Shown piece by piece: positions 54,311 through 62,413 of a DNA stretch of 64,000 nt. This DNA comes from JBBTXG01 sp038062375 (GTDB lineage: Bacteria; Patescibacteriota; Minisyncoccia; Minisyncoccales; UBA10102), in NCBI GenBank assembly GCA_038062375.1, contig JBBTXG010000005.1, positions 157,056-221,055 on the forward strand, read 5' to 3'. The position numbers and the translations under genes were made by a program. The notes under the pieces were generated by a model. It was not told where the DNA came from and did not search any database. It worked only from the letters and a program-made list of their open reading frames with translations. Position 1 is the stretch's first letter. Each line of letters begins with the position of its first letter.

Positions 54311-55180
54311 CTACAGTCTATTTGCCGATCCAAACACCTTGATCTTTTCCTCTGCAACTTTCTGTACGGCTTCGACGATCGGAGGAAAAAATTTATAAGG
54401 AGTAATCTCCGAGGGATTTGCTGTTAATGCGTTTCGTAGGGTATCAGTGAAGGCAGCTCGCAGCTCTGTACTTATGTTTATCTTCACAATACCAAGCGAA
54501 ATAACCTTTTTCACCTCTTTATCGGGAATCCCCGAGCCGCCATGTAATACTAAAAAAGATTCTACACGTTTTCTAATTTTTTGCAATCTCTCAAAATCCA
54601 GCGGAGGCATTTTTTTATAAATACCGTGGACATTCCCAAAGGTCGTTGCCAAACTATCAACCTTTGTCTCTTTTGCAAAGCGCTCCGCCTCCTCTGGTTT
54701 CGTAAAACCGGCTGGGTCTAATACAATCGTTTCCTCTTGATGGACAACAGATCTCCCCAACAATTTTCCCACCTCTCCCTCAATCACAGAAATACCTCGC
54801 TTGCGCGCATACATCACCACTTTTTTCGTAAGTGCGATATTTTCTTTGAGCTCATGGTCTGATCCATCAAAGTGAACCGCATCGTATCCTGCTTCGATGG
54901 CTTCCTTGATAGATTCCAAGGACTTCCCGTGATCGAAATTCAGGAAGATCGGCAGCCGGGTGTCTTTTCGATAGGAGTCCACGAGCGCGAAAGCCTGATG
55001 CAATCCCACAAAACCACTATCCCCTTCTGAAGTTCCCACCAATAAAGGCGATCGTAAAGCCGCCGCAGCTTGCACAATTCCCTTGAGCATTTCAGCAGAC
55101 GACCAATTAAACTGCGCCATCGCCCATCCTTCTTTCTGCGCTTTGGCGTAATAATACTTAAGGGTTCTCTTACTCTTCAT
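54311..55180 (-). CDS. fba: Class II fructose-bisphosphate aldolase
   Basis: 289 aa zinc-dependent aldolase. FLNFDHGKSLESIKEAIEAG holds the catalytic Asp and first Zn His; VIEGEVGKLLG, TTFGNVHGIY and LHGGSGIPD give the other Zn His residues and phosphate loop, and VKINISTELR is present. It splits fructose-1,6-bisphosphate into two triose phosphates. Its 5' 75 nt are duplicated 640 bp upstream. Confidence 0.95.
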   Translation of the reverse strand: MKSKRTLKYYYAKAQKEGWAMAQFNWSSAEMLKGIVQAAAALRSPLLVGTSEGDSGFVGLHQAFALVDSYRKDTRLPIFLNFDHGKSLESIKEAIEAGYDAVHFDGSDHELKENIALTKKVVMYARKRGISVIEGEVGKLLGRSVVHQEETIVLDPAGFTKPEEAERFAKETKVDSLATTFGNVHGIYKKMPPLDFERLQKIRKRVESFLVLHGGSGIPDKEVKKVISLGIVKINISTELRAAFTDTLRNALTANPSEITPYKFFPPIVEAVQKVAEEKIKVFGSANRL

Positions 55181-55184
55181 TATG
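55110..55184. repeat. 75-bp direct repeat, copy 1 (fba 5' end)
   Basis: Exact match to 55750-55824 (offset 640). Includes the fba start codon and first 23 codons. Confidence 0.95.
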
Positions 55185-55632
55185 TTTCAGAAAAGGAATG
55201 ACGTCTTCTTTTGTGAGTAATCTTCGAACATCCGAATGTGTAATCAAACCATAAGATGGTTTATGGCTGAAGCCAATGTACTCAACCTTCTTTTTCATGG
55301 AACGAATTTTCTCTAACGCTGGAATCAGGTCAGTGTCAGAGCTCACTAAGATAACACTATCATATATATTCTCGTATGCCCCTACTAATAAATCAACTGC
55401 CATTAACACATCCACTCCCTTTTCATGATAACCATCGGTCTTCAGCATGTGACCGAATCCAATTTGCCAATCTTGTTTCCGTAGTTTATCTATCAGAATT
55501 CGCTGATTTCTACGTAATTCTCTACTTTATCGAATAATCAAAGCCCAGGAGATTCTTTAACTCCATTTCCTTCAAACGATGGTAGAAATTACTTCCATCA
55601 ATAATTGTAAAAACTCTTTCGTTGTTTTTCAT
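55170..55632 (-). pseudogene. NYN-domain (LabA-like) RNase, disrupted
   Basis: Two frames belong together. MKNNERVFTIIDGSNFYHRL (from 55632) is the N-terminal acidic strand of a NYN/PIN-like ribonuclease. The second frame gives RILIDKLRKQDWQIGFGHML, EKGVDVLMAVDLLVGAYENI, VILVSSDTDLIPAL and SDVRRLLTKEDV, i.e. the rest with its metal-binding Asp residues. A frameshift lies near 55525, and roughly 20 residues expected between the halves seem to be lost. It ends 11 bp inside fba. Confidence 0.75.
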
Positions 55633-55691
55633 ACGGTACCAGTTCTTTGAAGAAATCAAACCCCGCGGGGCCCGAAGGCGGCGCGGGGGGG

Positions 55692-55820
55692 TTAATACTT
55701 GAATCTTATCAAATCTCCGAATGCTGTCAAGTCCTTTGGTACAAAAGCCAACTGCGCCATCGCCCATCCTTCTTTCTGCGCTTTGGCGTAATAATACTTA
55801 AGGGTTCTCTTACTCTTCAT
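55692..55820 (-). pseudogene. Truncated fba 5' copy
   Basis: Opens with the first 23 codons of fba (MKSKRTLKYYYAKAQKEGW...AQ), then continues into LAFVPKDLTAFGD and stops. Directly downstream of hppA. It shows where fba began before the NYN cassette arrived. Confidence 0.8.
55700..55730 (-). promoter_or_regulatory. Possible promoter for the NYN cassette
   Basis: TTGACA followed after 16 bp by TAAGAT on the minus strand, upstream of a G+C-rich hairpin region and the NYN start. Confidence 0.35.
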
Positions 55821-55824
55821 TATG
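55750..55824. repeat. 75-bp direct repeat, copy 2
   Basis: Exact copy of 55110-55184; marks the other end of the inserted segment. Confidence 0.95.
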
Positions 55825-55840
55825 AAGCAGTGTGCATAAA

Positions 55841-57871
55841 TTACACCAAGAATCCCGCAATCAAGATTGCAATGATATTTACCACCTTAATCACGGGATT
55901 GATGGCAGGACCTGCGGTGTCTTTGTAAGGGTCGCCGACAGTATCGCCAGTAACCGCAGCCTTATGAGCATCAGAGCCCTTGCCGCCAAGATGGCCTTCC
56001 TCAATATATTTTTTGGCATTATCCCAAGCAGCGCCTCCCGAAGTCATGGAAATCGCGACAAACAGGCCAGTAATAATGGTACCTATTAAGAATCCTCCGA
56101 GCGCCTCTGCTCCCAAGATAAACCCAACTCCGATAGGAGCTGCTACCACGATAGCGGTGGGTAAAATCATTTCTTTCAGTGCTGCTTTGGTTACAATATC
56201 AACCGCAGCACCATAGTCGGGTTTCCCCGTGCCTTCCATAATGCCTTTGATTTCTCGGAATTGCCGACGCACTTCTTCAACGACTGCTCCAGCAGACTTC
56301 CCTACTGCGCGCATTGCAATGGATCCAAAAAGATATGGGATTGCGCCGCCCAAGAATAATCCTGCTAAAACTCTTGGATCTCCAAGTTCGAATGAAAATT
56401 CTTTTCCTGCAACGTTGAGCAACTCGTGGGTGTACGAAACAAACAATACCAATGCGGCCAAGCCCGCAGAAGCTATTGCATACGCTTTTGTAACTGCCTT
56501 CGTCGTATTCCCTACTGCGTCTAAGGGATCGGTAACATCCCGCACTTCTTTGGGAAGATTCGCCATCTCTGCAATTCCGCCTGCATTATCAGTAATGGGA
56601 CCGAATGCATCAATGGCAATAACAATTCCTGCCAATGACAACATCGCGACCGCAGCAAGTGCTACCCCATACAATCCTGCAAAGGTATATGCCAAAAGTA
56701 CTCCTGCGACAATCACCAAGATCGGCGCGAATGTTGACTCCATGCCCATGGCAATACCCATGATAACATTAGTGCCATGCCCAGTCTTTGAGGCATTAGC
56801 TATCGTTTTCACTGGCCGAAACTTTTTTGAGGTGTAGTACTCCGTGATGACAACCATTGCAAGTGTGATTCCCACACCAAGCAAAAGCGCATTAAACCAG
56901 TTCCCAACAACCTGCATTGAACCAATCCCGTCATCACCCGCATAACCAATTGCGTCAATAGAAATATATTTACCAAGTATGACATAGAATCCCGCAATTG
57001 CGAGAATTCCACTCACAATCAACCCAATATAGAGAGCCTTCATAATGCCTTTTCCCGTTAATCGGACTACGAGACTTCCGACAATGGAAGCTAAAGTAGC
57101 CACTCCTCCCAGAAGAAGAGGAAGTTCCACGATACTTGAAACAGAAGAAAACAAAAGTGAACCCAAAAACATTGCCGCTACCATGGTTACCGCATAAGTT
57201 TCAAACAAATCCGCTGCCATGCCGGCGTCGTCGCCAACATTATCGCCGACGTTATCTGCAATAACTGCTGGATTGCGAAGATCGTCTTCGGGAATTCCAG
57301 CTTCAACTTTCCCGACAATATCAGCCCCTACATCTGCTGCCTTAGTAAAGATGCCTCCTCCGAGTCGCGCGAACACGGAAATCAAAGATCCCCCAAAGCC
57401 AAGACCAATAAGAGCTTCGAGGTTTTCGTTTCCGACGATTGAATAAAAGACAGAAACCGAAAGTAGCGCCAGCCCCACTACAAAAAATCCGGTTACCGCT
57501 CCTCCGCGGTATGCAACCGAGAATGCTTTGGAGAGTCCACTTTTTGCAGCTTCGGTTACTCTCACATTTGCTCTTACCGCAACCATCATTCCTAAAAATC
57601 CTGCGAGAGCGGAAGCAACTGCTCCAATCAAAAAACCAACTGCAATCCATGGATTATCTTTAAAAAGAAGCCACAAAGCAATAAAAACAGGGATCGCAAC
57701 AATGGCAACCGTTCGATACTGACGTTTCAAATACGCAGAAGCGCCCTCTTGGATCGCCAAAGCAATCTGCTGCATTTTGGCATCGCCTTTTGGCAATTGC
57801 AAAATCTGCCATGTGAGAAATGCGGCATACCCAATGGATAAGATCGATGCAATAATTGGAAAGATCAACAT
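55841..57871 (-). CDS. hppA: Membrane-bound proton-translocating pyrophosphatase
   Basis: 676 aa, about 16 TM helices. Active-site motifs: DVGADIVGKVEAGIPEDD, NPAVIADNVGDNVGDDAGMAADLFE, FGPITDNAGGIAEM and the C-terminal GDTVGDPYKDTAGPAINP. The segment GNTTKAVTKAYAIASAG has Lys at the position that makes the enzyme K+-independent, pointing to the H+-pumping type. It recovers energy from PPi released in biosynthesis. Confidence 0.96.
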   Translation of the reverse strand: MLIFPIIASILSIGYAAFLTWQILQLPKGDAKMQQIALAIQEGASAYLKRQYRTVAIVAIPVFIALWLLFKDNPWIAVGFLIGAVASALAGFLGMMVAVRANVRVTEAAKSGLSKAFSVAYRGGAVTGFFVVGLALLSVSVFYSIVGNENLEALIGLGFGGSLISVFARLGGGIFTKAADVGADIVGKVEAGIPEDDLRNPAVIADNVGDNVGDDAGMAADLFETYAVTMVAAMFLGSLLFSSVSSIVELPLLLGGVATLASIVGSLVVRLTGKGIMKALYIGLIVSGILAIAGFYVILGKYISIDAIGYAGDDGIGSMQVVGNWFNALLLGVGITLAMVVITEYYTSKKFRPVKTIANASKTGHGTNVIMGIAMGMESTFAPILVIVAGVLLAYTFAGLYGVALAAVAMLSLAGIVIAIDAFGPITDNAGGIAEMANLPKEVRDVTDPLDAVGNTTKAVTKAYAIASAGLAALVLFVSYTHELLNVAGKEFSFELGDPRVLAGLFLGGAIPYLFGSIAMRAVGKSAGAVVEEVRRQFREIKGIMEGTGKPDYGAAVDIVTKAALKEMILPTAIVVAAPIGVGFILGAEALGGFLIGTIITGLFVAISMTSGGAAWDNAKKYIEEGHLGGKGSDAHKAAVTGDTVGDPYKDTAGPAINPVIKVVNIIAILIAGFLV

Positions 57872-57914
57872 ATGAAAAATTTCTTTAGAAAAGAAGGATA
57901 ATTGATTTCTTCTG

Positions 57915-58940
57915 TTATTCCAGCTTAAGCGACCTTGCTGCGGCTACAACGTGCCTGACCAACGTCGCAACGTATCCCCCTTCGTTGTCATACCACGATA
58001 GCACTTTTACAAGATCACCGTCAACGACTCGCGTCATTTCCAAGTCCACGATTGCTCCATAAGGCTGTCCAATAATATCTGAAGATACAAGGGGTTCGTC
58101 ACTCACCGCGAGCACATCCTTGAACCGAGACGATTTTGCAGCTTTCGTAAGAATGTCATTCACTTCGCCCGCCGTAGTTTTCCGTTTTGCAAGAAATGTC
58201 AGATCTGCGATGGATCCTGCGACAATTGGCACTCGAAGCGCAATTCCATCGAATTTGCCAACAAGATCAGTAACAGCCCGCGTTACAGAAATCGCGGCTC
58301 CGGTGCTCGAAGGCACGATATTTTGCCCCGCAGCCCTTCCCCGACGCATATCTCTGCCTTTGGTTGGACCGTCAACCAAACTTTGAGTGGCAGTATATCC
58401 ATGCGTGGTATTGAGCAGTGCTTTTGCAATTCCAATTTTTTCGTTGAGCACTTGCGCGATTTGAGCAACCGAGTTAGTAGTGCAAGAACCATTTGAAGTA
58501 ATCTTGCATGCGCTCATCGCGTTGTCGTTCACACCCATAAGCACGGTCTTGCCCTCCTTACTCTCTTGATCTTTTGCCGGAGCAGTAATAACCACTCTTT
58601 TTGCACCAGCTCTCAAGTGCATCTTCGCTTCTTCATACGATTCGAATACCCCTGTTGCCTCCACCACGATATCAATTCCTAGTTTCTTCCATGGCAAAAT
58701 AGCAGGATCTTTTTCTTGAAGTACTTGGACCGTTCTCCCATCTACGAGTAAAGAGTTTCCTTTGGCAACAATGGAACTTTTGAATCTTCCGTACACCGTA
58801 TCGTACTTCAACAAATACGCCAAATTCTCGACATTCCCTAAGTCATTGATTGCCACAACTTGAGCATCTTTTTGATTTGCCATCTGCCGGAAGAACAGCC
58901 GTCCTATCCTCCCAAATCCATTGATCGCAATTTTAGTCAT
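57915..58940 (-). CDS. gapA: Glyceraldehyde-3-phosphate dehydrogenase
   Basis: 341 aa. NAD-binding NGFGRIGRLFFRQ at the N terminus; the catalytic Cys153 is in NGSCTTNSVAQ; RVPIVAGSIADLTFLAKR and SWYDNEGGYVATLVRH are family signatures. INDLGN has Asp after the second strand, which favours NAD over NADP. It makes 1,3-bisphosphoglycerate for Pgk. Confidence 0.97.
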   Translation of the reverse strand: MTKIAINGFGRIGRLFFRQMANQKDAQVVAINDLGNVENLAYLLKYDTVYGRFKSSIVAKGNSLLVDGRTVQVLQEKDPAILPWKKLGIDIVVEATGVFESYEEAKMHLRAGAKRVVITAPAKDQESKEGKTVLMGVNDNAMSACKITSNGSCTTNSVAQIAQVLNEKIGIAKALLNTTHGYTATQSLVDGPTKGRDMRRGRAAGQNIVPSSTGAAISVTRAVTDLVGKFDGIALRVPIVAGSIADLTFLAKRKTTAGEVNDILTKAAKSSRFKDVLAVSDEPLVSSDIIGQPYGAIVDLEMTRVVDGDLVKVLSWYDNEGGYVATLVRHVVAAARSLKLE

Positions 58941-58995
58941 ACCCTATGAATAATTATAGCATACATAGAATTTATTTGCTCAATAGATTAGACCT

Positions 58996-59463
58996 TTAAT
59001 TTTCCAACTCCTGTAAGCTATGTTCGAGGATTGTATTAAAATCTTCAAAAAGAAAATGTCCTCTAAACTTCTTTCCTTCTAAAAACATGGGAAACCAGTA
59101 GCGGTCATCTGGCCACATGGAATCGAAGGGAATCTCATCGAGAGAAAACCATTGGGGCCGCATCTCCTCGGTCTCCATGGGTTCGCCTTCAAATGCTCTT
59201 GCGCAGAACAGATGCACCTCGTGAATCTTATTTTCATCGTTTTGATACCGAAACTCAAGCACCCCGCGCTTTTCAAACGCAGTGAGTCGCAAACCCGTCT
59301 CTTCTTCGAATTCCCGAAGCATGGATTCTTCAATGCTCTCCCCTTCTTTCACTTTTCCGCCAAACCCATTCCACCTCCCCTCCCCAAACCCGCGCTTTTT
59401 CATTCCCAAAAGCACTTGATCTCCCTGATGTACAATGCAAAGCGTTAAAACTTTTTTATCCAT
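58996..59463 (-). CDS. MTH1-like Nudix hydrolase
   Basis: 155 aa. The Nudix box follows GX5EX7REFEEETGL, beginning at FGGKVKEGES. It is strikingly like human MTH1 (NUDT1): MKKRGFGEGRWNGFGGKV, EMRPQWFSLDEIPF and MWPDDRYWFPMFL match block for block, including the WPDD residues that read oxidised purines. Likely an 8-oxo-dGTP/2-hydroxy-dATP sanitising enzyme. It overlaps maf by 8 bp, giving a house-cleaning pair. Confidence 0.9.
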   Translation of the reverse strand: MDKKVLTLCIVHQGDQVLLGMKKRGFGEGRWNGFGGKVKEGESIEESMLREFEEETGLRLTAFEKRGVLEFRYQNDENKIHEVHLFCARAFEGEPMETEEMRPQWFSLDEIPFDSMWPDDRYWFPMFLEGKKFRGHFLFEDFNTILEHSLQELEN

Positions 59464-60031
59464 CTTCCTGCACCTTTTTGAGGAGTTGTTCCGTTAGCTT
59501 TATCGGCAAACCCTCAATACTCTCGAGGGTTCCCTCGAAACGTTCGATGTACGGCGCAATCAGAGGATTTTCAAGGGAGAATGCTCCTGCCTGCGAAAAA
59601 ACGCTGCCCTCTCCTATAAGCTTTTCAATAACATCTCCCGGGAATGGACGAAAGTATACCGTGTTTTCATCGTTTGCTCCCGCCTGCAATCCACTTGCCG
59701 TGTTCGTTACAACCACGGCATTAATTGGCCGAGGGGGATGGTACGCATATCCCTCAAGGAATCTCCTTGCCTGCTCGGCGGTTTCTGGCTTCTCGAGAAC
59801 TTCGCCGTTCCATAAGACCACTTGGTCTGCGGTAATCAAAAGGGCAGGTTCGTTGATTCTCGGAAGCAATGCTTCTGCTTTGGCTTTCGCAAGGGCCATC
59901 GTAAGTGCTTTCGGATCGCCGTTCCGAATTGCCTTCTCGTCAATATCAGCGGGCATAACTTCAAAAGTGTAGCCCATCCGTTCCAGTATGTTTTTCCTTT
60001 GCCTTGAGCCGGAACCGAGAATGATTTTCAT
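59456..60031 (-). CDS. maf: Maf-like nucleotide pyrophosphatase
   Basis: About 191 aa from MKIILGSGSRQRKNILERMG, the Maf N-terminal motif. MPADIDEKAIR and LLITADQVVLWNGEVLEKP supply the catalytic acidic residues, and GSVFSQAGAFSLENP is the late motif. It hydrolyses non-canonical or modified nucleoside triphosphates. The longer frame to 60091 lacks family sequence. Confidence 0.9.
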   Translation of the reverse strand: MKIILGSGSRQRKNILERMGYTFEVMPADIDEKAIRNGDPKALTMALAKAKAEALLPRINEPALLITADQVVLWNGEVLEKPETAEQARRFLEGYAYHPPRPINAVVVTNTASGLQAGANDENTVYFRPFPGDVIEKLIGEGSVFSQAGAFSLENPLIAPYIERFEGTLESIEGLPIKLTEQLLKKVQEDG

Positions 60032-60094
60032 AGAATACTTCGTCAACAGGCCAGTTGTACATACATTTATTCTACCACATTTTGACTTCAAAAT

Positions 60095-60517
60095 CTATTC
60101 CATAAACAATGCAGACAATCTTTTTCTTTCTTCCTCGGACAGGTCGCGGTAGAGGGGTTTTTGGTGAGGGTCTATAGCTTCATGTATCTGGTCGTCTAGG
60201 TTTCTGGGATACAAGTGAAAGTGAAAATGCTCGACGCTTGTTCTGCTGTTGGGCACGTAGGGCTTGTAGTTCTGGCGGATGTCGCAACCAGAAGACAATC
60301 TTGCCAAAATCCTTTCTTCAAACTCAATGAGCAAATCGAGAAGCTCTTTCCTCTCTTCTTCCCTCAATTCAGAAAGCCGCGCTACATGTCTCTTTGAAAT
60401 CACCAGCAAATGCCCGGGCATTAACCTCGGATTGCTCAAAATCACATACATATACTTCCCTTCTTTCAATATGCGAGGCTCTTTGGAAATGGCACAAAAC
60501 GGACAGTCTTTTTTCAT
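60095..60517 (-). CDS. HIT-family nucleotide hydrolase/transferase
   Basis: 140 aa. The histidine triad is HFHFHLYPRN (H97, H99, H101), with PGHLLVISKRHVARLSEL upstream. A CPFC pair at the N terminus may bind Zn with a later His. Closest in layout to GalT-like/Ap4A-type HIT proteins; substrate unknown. The start overlaps the upstream 44-codon ORF (ATGA). Confidence 0.88.
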   Translation of the reverse strand: MKKDCPFCAISKEPRILKEGKYMYVILSNPRLMPGHLLVISKRHVARLSELREEERKELLDLLIEFEERILARLSSGCDIRQNYKPYVPNSRTSVEHFHFHLYPRNLDDQIHEAIDPHQKPLYRDLSEEERKRLSALFME

Positions 60518-60648
60518 AAACCTATTCTAACAAAAAAACCTTGAAGGAGAACAGCGCCTCCGTCGTTCGTTCCCAACGCACAATAGTATGTCGACTCCAA
60601 ACACTCCCTCACATACTTTTTCCAGTCAAATTGGTGCGTCTCTTTCAT
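60514..60648 (-). pseudogene. Truncated PNPOx-like flavoprotein fragment
   Basis: 44-codon frame that starts MKETHQFDWKKYVRECLEST and continues YYCALGTNDGG. The ALGTNDG strand looks like the start of a pyridoxamine 5'-phosphate-oxidase-like flavin-binding protein. Sequence after about residue 31 is unrelated, and the stop is at the HIT start codon. Either a truncated gene or a short real ORF coupled to HIT. Confidence 0.45.
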
Positions 60649-60649
60649 C

Positions 60650-61516
60650 TCAAAGAATCACTTCGGGGATCGCTTCGATGAGATCGGTGGCGACAAGAGA
60701 ATCTTTAAACTTCCCAGCAGCGATCTCCCCTGCCCTTCCGTTCATATATGCTGCAGCCCCCGCAGCTTTGAGCGGAGATATATTTCTCGCGAGTAAAGCT
60801 CCTGTAATCCCGGCTAACGTATCCCCTGTTCCTCCAACGCTCATGTACGGAGAACCAGACTCGTTAAGCACTACTTCTTTGCCGTCCGAGATAACATCGG
60901 TTGCTGCCTTGAATAAAATTGTGGTGCCCAGGCGCGCTGCTTCCTCTTGGACGATCTTAATCCTTTCATCTTCAGGAAGCAGTCGAATTTCTACTCCTGA
61001 AAGGAGCATAAATTCATATCTATTTGGGGTCACCACAAATCGTTTACCCATTATCACTTGGGGCTTCTTTACAACCGCATGAATTGCATCAGCATCAATT
61101 ACTACTGGAATATCGTCGAGTTGAGAAAGATACTCCACAATCGCATCCTGGGTTTCTTCGGTTCTCCCCAAGCCGCTTCCAATTACCACGGAGACATTTC
61201 CTCTTGCTACTTCTTTTGCGGATATAGTCATTGCAAGCAACGTAGCTACATGTTCTCCGAGAAGATAGTGACCCGCCAAAGGATATGCAGCCAAAATCGG
61301 AGAGAAGGATGCAATAACATCTGCGGCACGCTTGGGAGCTATAATACGAACCATATCGAGGCCCGCACGAAAACCAGCCAATGCAGCCATTGCCGGAGCT
61401 CCAGAATAAAATTCTGATCCTCCAATCACGAGCATTAACCCGTAATCGTATTTTCGTGTTTCCGGCGACCGAGGCGTATAAATTTCTTTTAAGATGTCTT
61501 GGGTGATTTTAATCAT
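60650..61516 (-). CDS. nnrD: ADP/ATP-dependent NAD(P)H-hydrate dehydratase
   Basis: 288 aa ribokinase-like enzyme (YjeF C-terminal domain) that repairs hydrated NAD(P)H. Marks: YDYGLMLVIGGSEFYSGAPA, VIGSGLGRTEETQ, VIDADAIHAV, VVTPNRYEFMLLSG and the anion-hole MSVGGTGDTLAGITGAL. The epimerase half (NnrE) is absent, as in archaeal-like stand-alone forms. Confidence 0.92.
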   Translation of the reverse strand: MIKITQDILKEIYTPRSPETRKYDYGLMLVIGGSEFYSGAPAMAALAGFRAGLDMVRIIAPKRAADVIASFSPILAAYPLAGHYLLGEHVATLLAMTISAKEVARGNVSVVIGSGLGRTEETQDAIVEYLSQLDDIPVVIDADAIHAVVKKPQVIMGKRFVVTPNRYEFMLLSGVEIRLLPEDERIKIVQEEAARLGTTILFKAATDVISDGKEVVLNESGSPYMSVGGTGDTLAGITGALLARNISPLKAAGAAAYMNGRAGEIAAGKFKDSLVATDLIEAIPEVIL

Positions 61517-61534
61517 GTCATGGAAAATTTAATT

Positions 61535-62413
61535 TTATAGCAATTTCTCCTCTTTGAGGAAACTCCGTATTCCCTTTCCAAACTTCGGATGCCTTGCCGC
61601 AAAATAGACAAAAGAGTGCATCCATTTTTCTTTGGTGCCGCACTCTACCCATCTCCCTTCAAATTCATATCCATACACAATTTTACCATCTTTTACCATG
61701 TCCCCCAAGGTTTCACTAAGGGAAATTTCTCCTTTCTTGTTCGGACGAGCTCTCTTTAAGTACTCAAATACTTCTGGAGTTAAGATGCTTCGGCCTACGA
61801 TTGCAAGATTCGAGGGAACGGTCTCTTTCAGTGGTTTCTCGATAATTTTTTTTATCTTATACAACTTGTGCGCAATCTTTTCTACTCCTACGATTCCATA
61901 CGAAGACAGTTTTTCTCGGGAGAGTTGAGATAAAGCGATTACCGGCTTTTGCGAAGTTCGAAATACTTGAGCTAACTGTAAGGCGCAAGGAGTCTTCGCT
62001 TCGATTATATCATCCGGGTAGATCACAAAACACGGCTCATCTCCCAAAACTCTGCGAGCCTGGAGTACGGCGTGGCCATCTCCCAAGGGTTTATCGAGCA
62101 CATAGGAAAATGTTACGCCTTCTGACATTTTCTCGAGCTCGCGGAGATCTTCCAAAAGCGAATCTTGTTTTCCTTCCTCAAGAATTTTTTCCAGTTGAGG
62201 AGATTTTTTTAAGTATTCCGCAATAAATTTTCGATTGGTATGTACGACAAAAATAACCTCCGTGACACCAGAGGCTTTAAGCTCTTCTAACGCGTACTGA
62301 ATGAGAGGTTTATCTGCCAAAGGAAAAAACTCTTTCGGGATTACCTTCGAAAGCGGCAAATACCTCGTGCCGAGACCCGCCAAAGGAATGATTGCTTTTG
62401 TAATAGTATTCAT
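61535..62413 (-). CDS. galU: UTP-glucose-1-phosphate uridylyltransferase
   Basis: About 292 aa. IIPLAGLGTRYLPLSKVIPKE is the nucleotide-binding start; PLIQYALEELKASGVTEVIFV, DKPLGDGHAVLQAR and FVIYPDDII follow the GalU family. The ATG overlaps the ftsZ stop (ATGA), so the two are coupled. Makes UDP-glucose for glycans. The open frame extends to 62449 without family sequence. Confidence 0.94.
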   Translation of the reverse strand: MNTITKAIIPLAGLGTRYLPLSKVIPKEFFPLADKPLIQYALEELKASGVTEVIFVVHTNRKFIAEYLKKSPQLEKILEEGKQDSLLEDLRELEKMSEGVTFSYVLDKPLGDGHAVLQARRVLGDEPCFVIYPDDIIEAKTPCALQLAQVFRTSQKPVIALSQLSREKLSSYGIVGVEKIAHKLYKIKKIIEKPLKETVPSNLAIVGRSILTPEVFEYLKRARPNKKGEISLSETLGDMVKDGKIVYGYEFEGRWVECGTKEKWMHSFVYFAARHPKFGKGIRSFLKEEKLL

